Origin: Nocardia sp.
Lineage (GTDB): Bacteria > Actinomycetota > Actinomycetes > Mycobacteriales > Mycobacteriaceae
Direction: 5' to 3'
Assembly: GCA_014360565.1 (NCBI GenBank)
Contig: JACIXH010000036.1
Location: 1 to 32,161, forward strand
Length of the DNA stretch: 32,161 nt
A program made the position numbers and the translations under genes. The first letter of the stretch is position 1. The number at the start of each line of letters is the position of its first letter. This document shows positions 32,092-32,161 of the stretch, in pieces. The notes under the pieces were generated by a model, which made no database searches, was not told the origin of the DNA, and saw only the letters and a program-made list of their open reading frames with translations.

Positions 32092-32161
32092 GGTTCGATC
32101 ATTGCCGACCGCTATCGCCGGTGCACGCATCTTCTCGATAACACGACCCGGCGTGGCGGCC

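Noticed and set aside
1..32161. CRISPR arrays, insertion sequences, phage genes
   Set aside because: No regular spaced repeats, transposase or integrase-type genes other than the chromosomal xerC were found.

Overview
The window reads as chromosome of a high-GC actinomycete of the Mycobacteriales, most likely Nocardia or a close Nocardiaceae relative. The reasons are the gene order from rpsP to cdsA, which follows the Mycobacterium tuberculosis Rv2915c-Rv2881c order from memory, protein matches such as the DUF2469 protein, the strong G/C third-position bias, and actinobacterial regulatory signatures: a KstR-type operator, TTGTCCACA DnaA boxes and TANNNT leaderless promoters. No tRNA, rRNA, CRISPR array or intact insertion sequence was seen.

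Positions 1-5300 are accessory. A steroid 5-alpha-reductase homologue and an NTF2/SnoaL-like protein are divergent around a perfect KstR-type palindrome (TAGAACACGTTCTA). Next is a self-contained ECF sigma-factor module. The sigma factor carries a C-terminal SnoaL-like domain and is flanked by a VOC protein, two single-domain DoxX proteins and one internally duplicated DoxX protein. Three promoter-like sites with the same layout (TGTCACA-N16-GGTCA) lie upstream of the three transcription units, so this looks like a compact autoregulated ECF41-type regulon.

Positions 5300-8500 hold an amidohydrolase and the translation operon rpsP-khpA-rimM-trmD, whose genes abut or overlap. Positions 8500-13440 are a second accessory block: a VOC protein, a GAF-LuxR regulator, and a divergent, translationally coupled pair of acyl-CoA synthetases.

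Positions 13500-22480 hold tex, a six-helix membrane protein, rplS, lepB, rnhB, a DUF2469 gene, yraN, comM and dprA. The 3' end of lepB is partly duplicated in tandem. Two DnaA boxes lie between the DUF2469 gene and yraN. xerC (22704-23627) is followed by DUF202, YqeY and DUF1990 genes, a secreted proline-rich protein and an M23 peptidase.

Positions 27000-32161 hold rpsB-tsf, with a long rpsB leader and a large intergenic hairpin, then pyrH, frr, a cdsA that appears frameshifted in a G run near its start, and a convergent LapA-domain protein. The core genes serve ribosome assembly, tRNA and ribosome maintenance, protein export, DNA processing and phospholipid synthesis. The most informative parts are the ECF/DoxX regulon, the KstR/5-alpha-reductase locus, the lepB 3' duplication and the cdsA frameshift.
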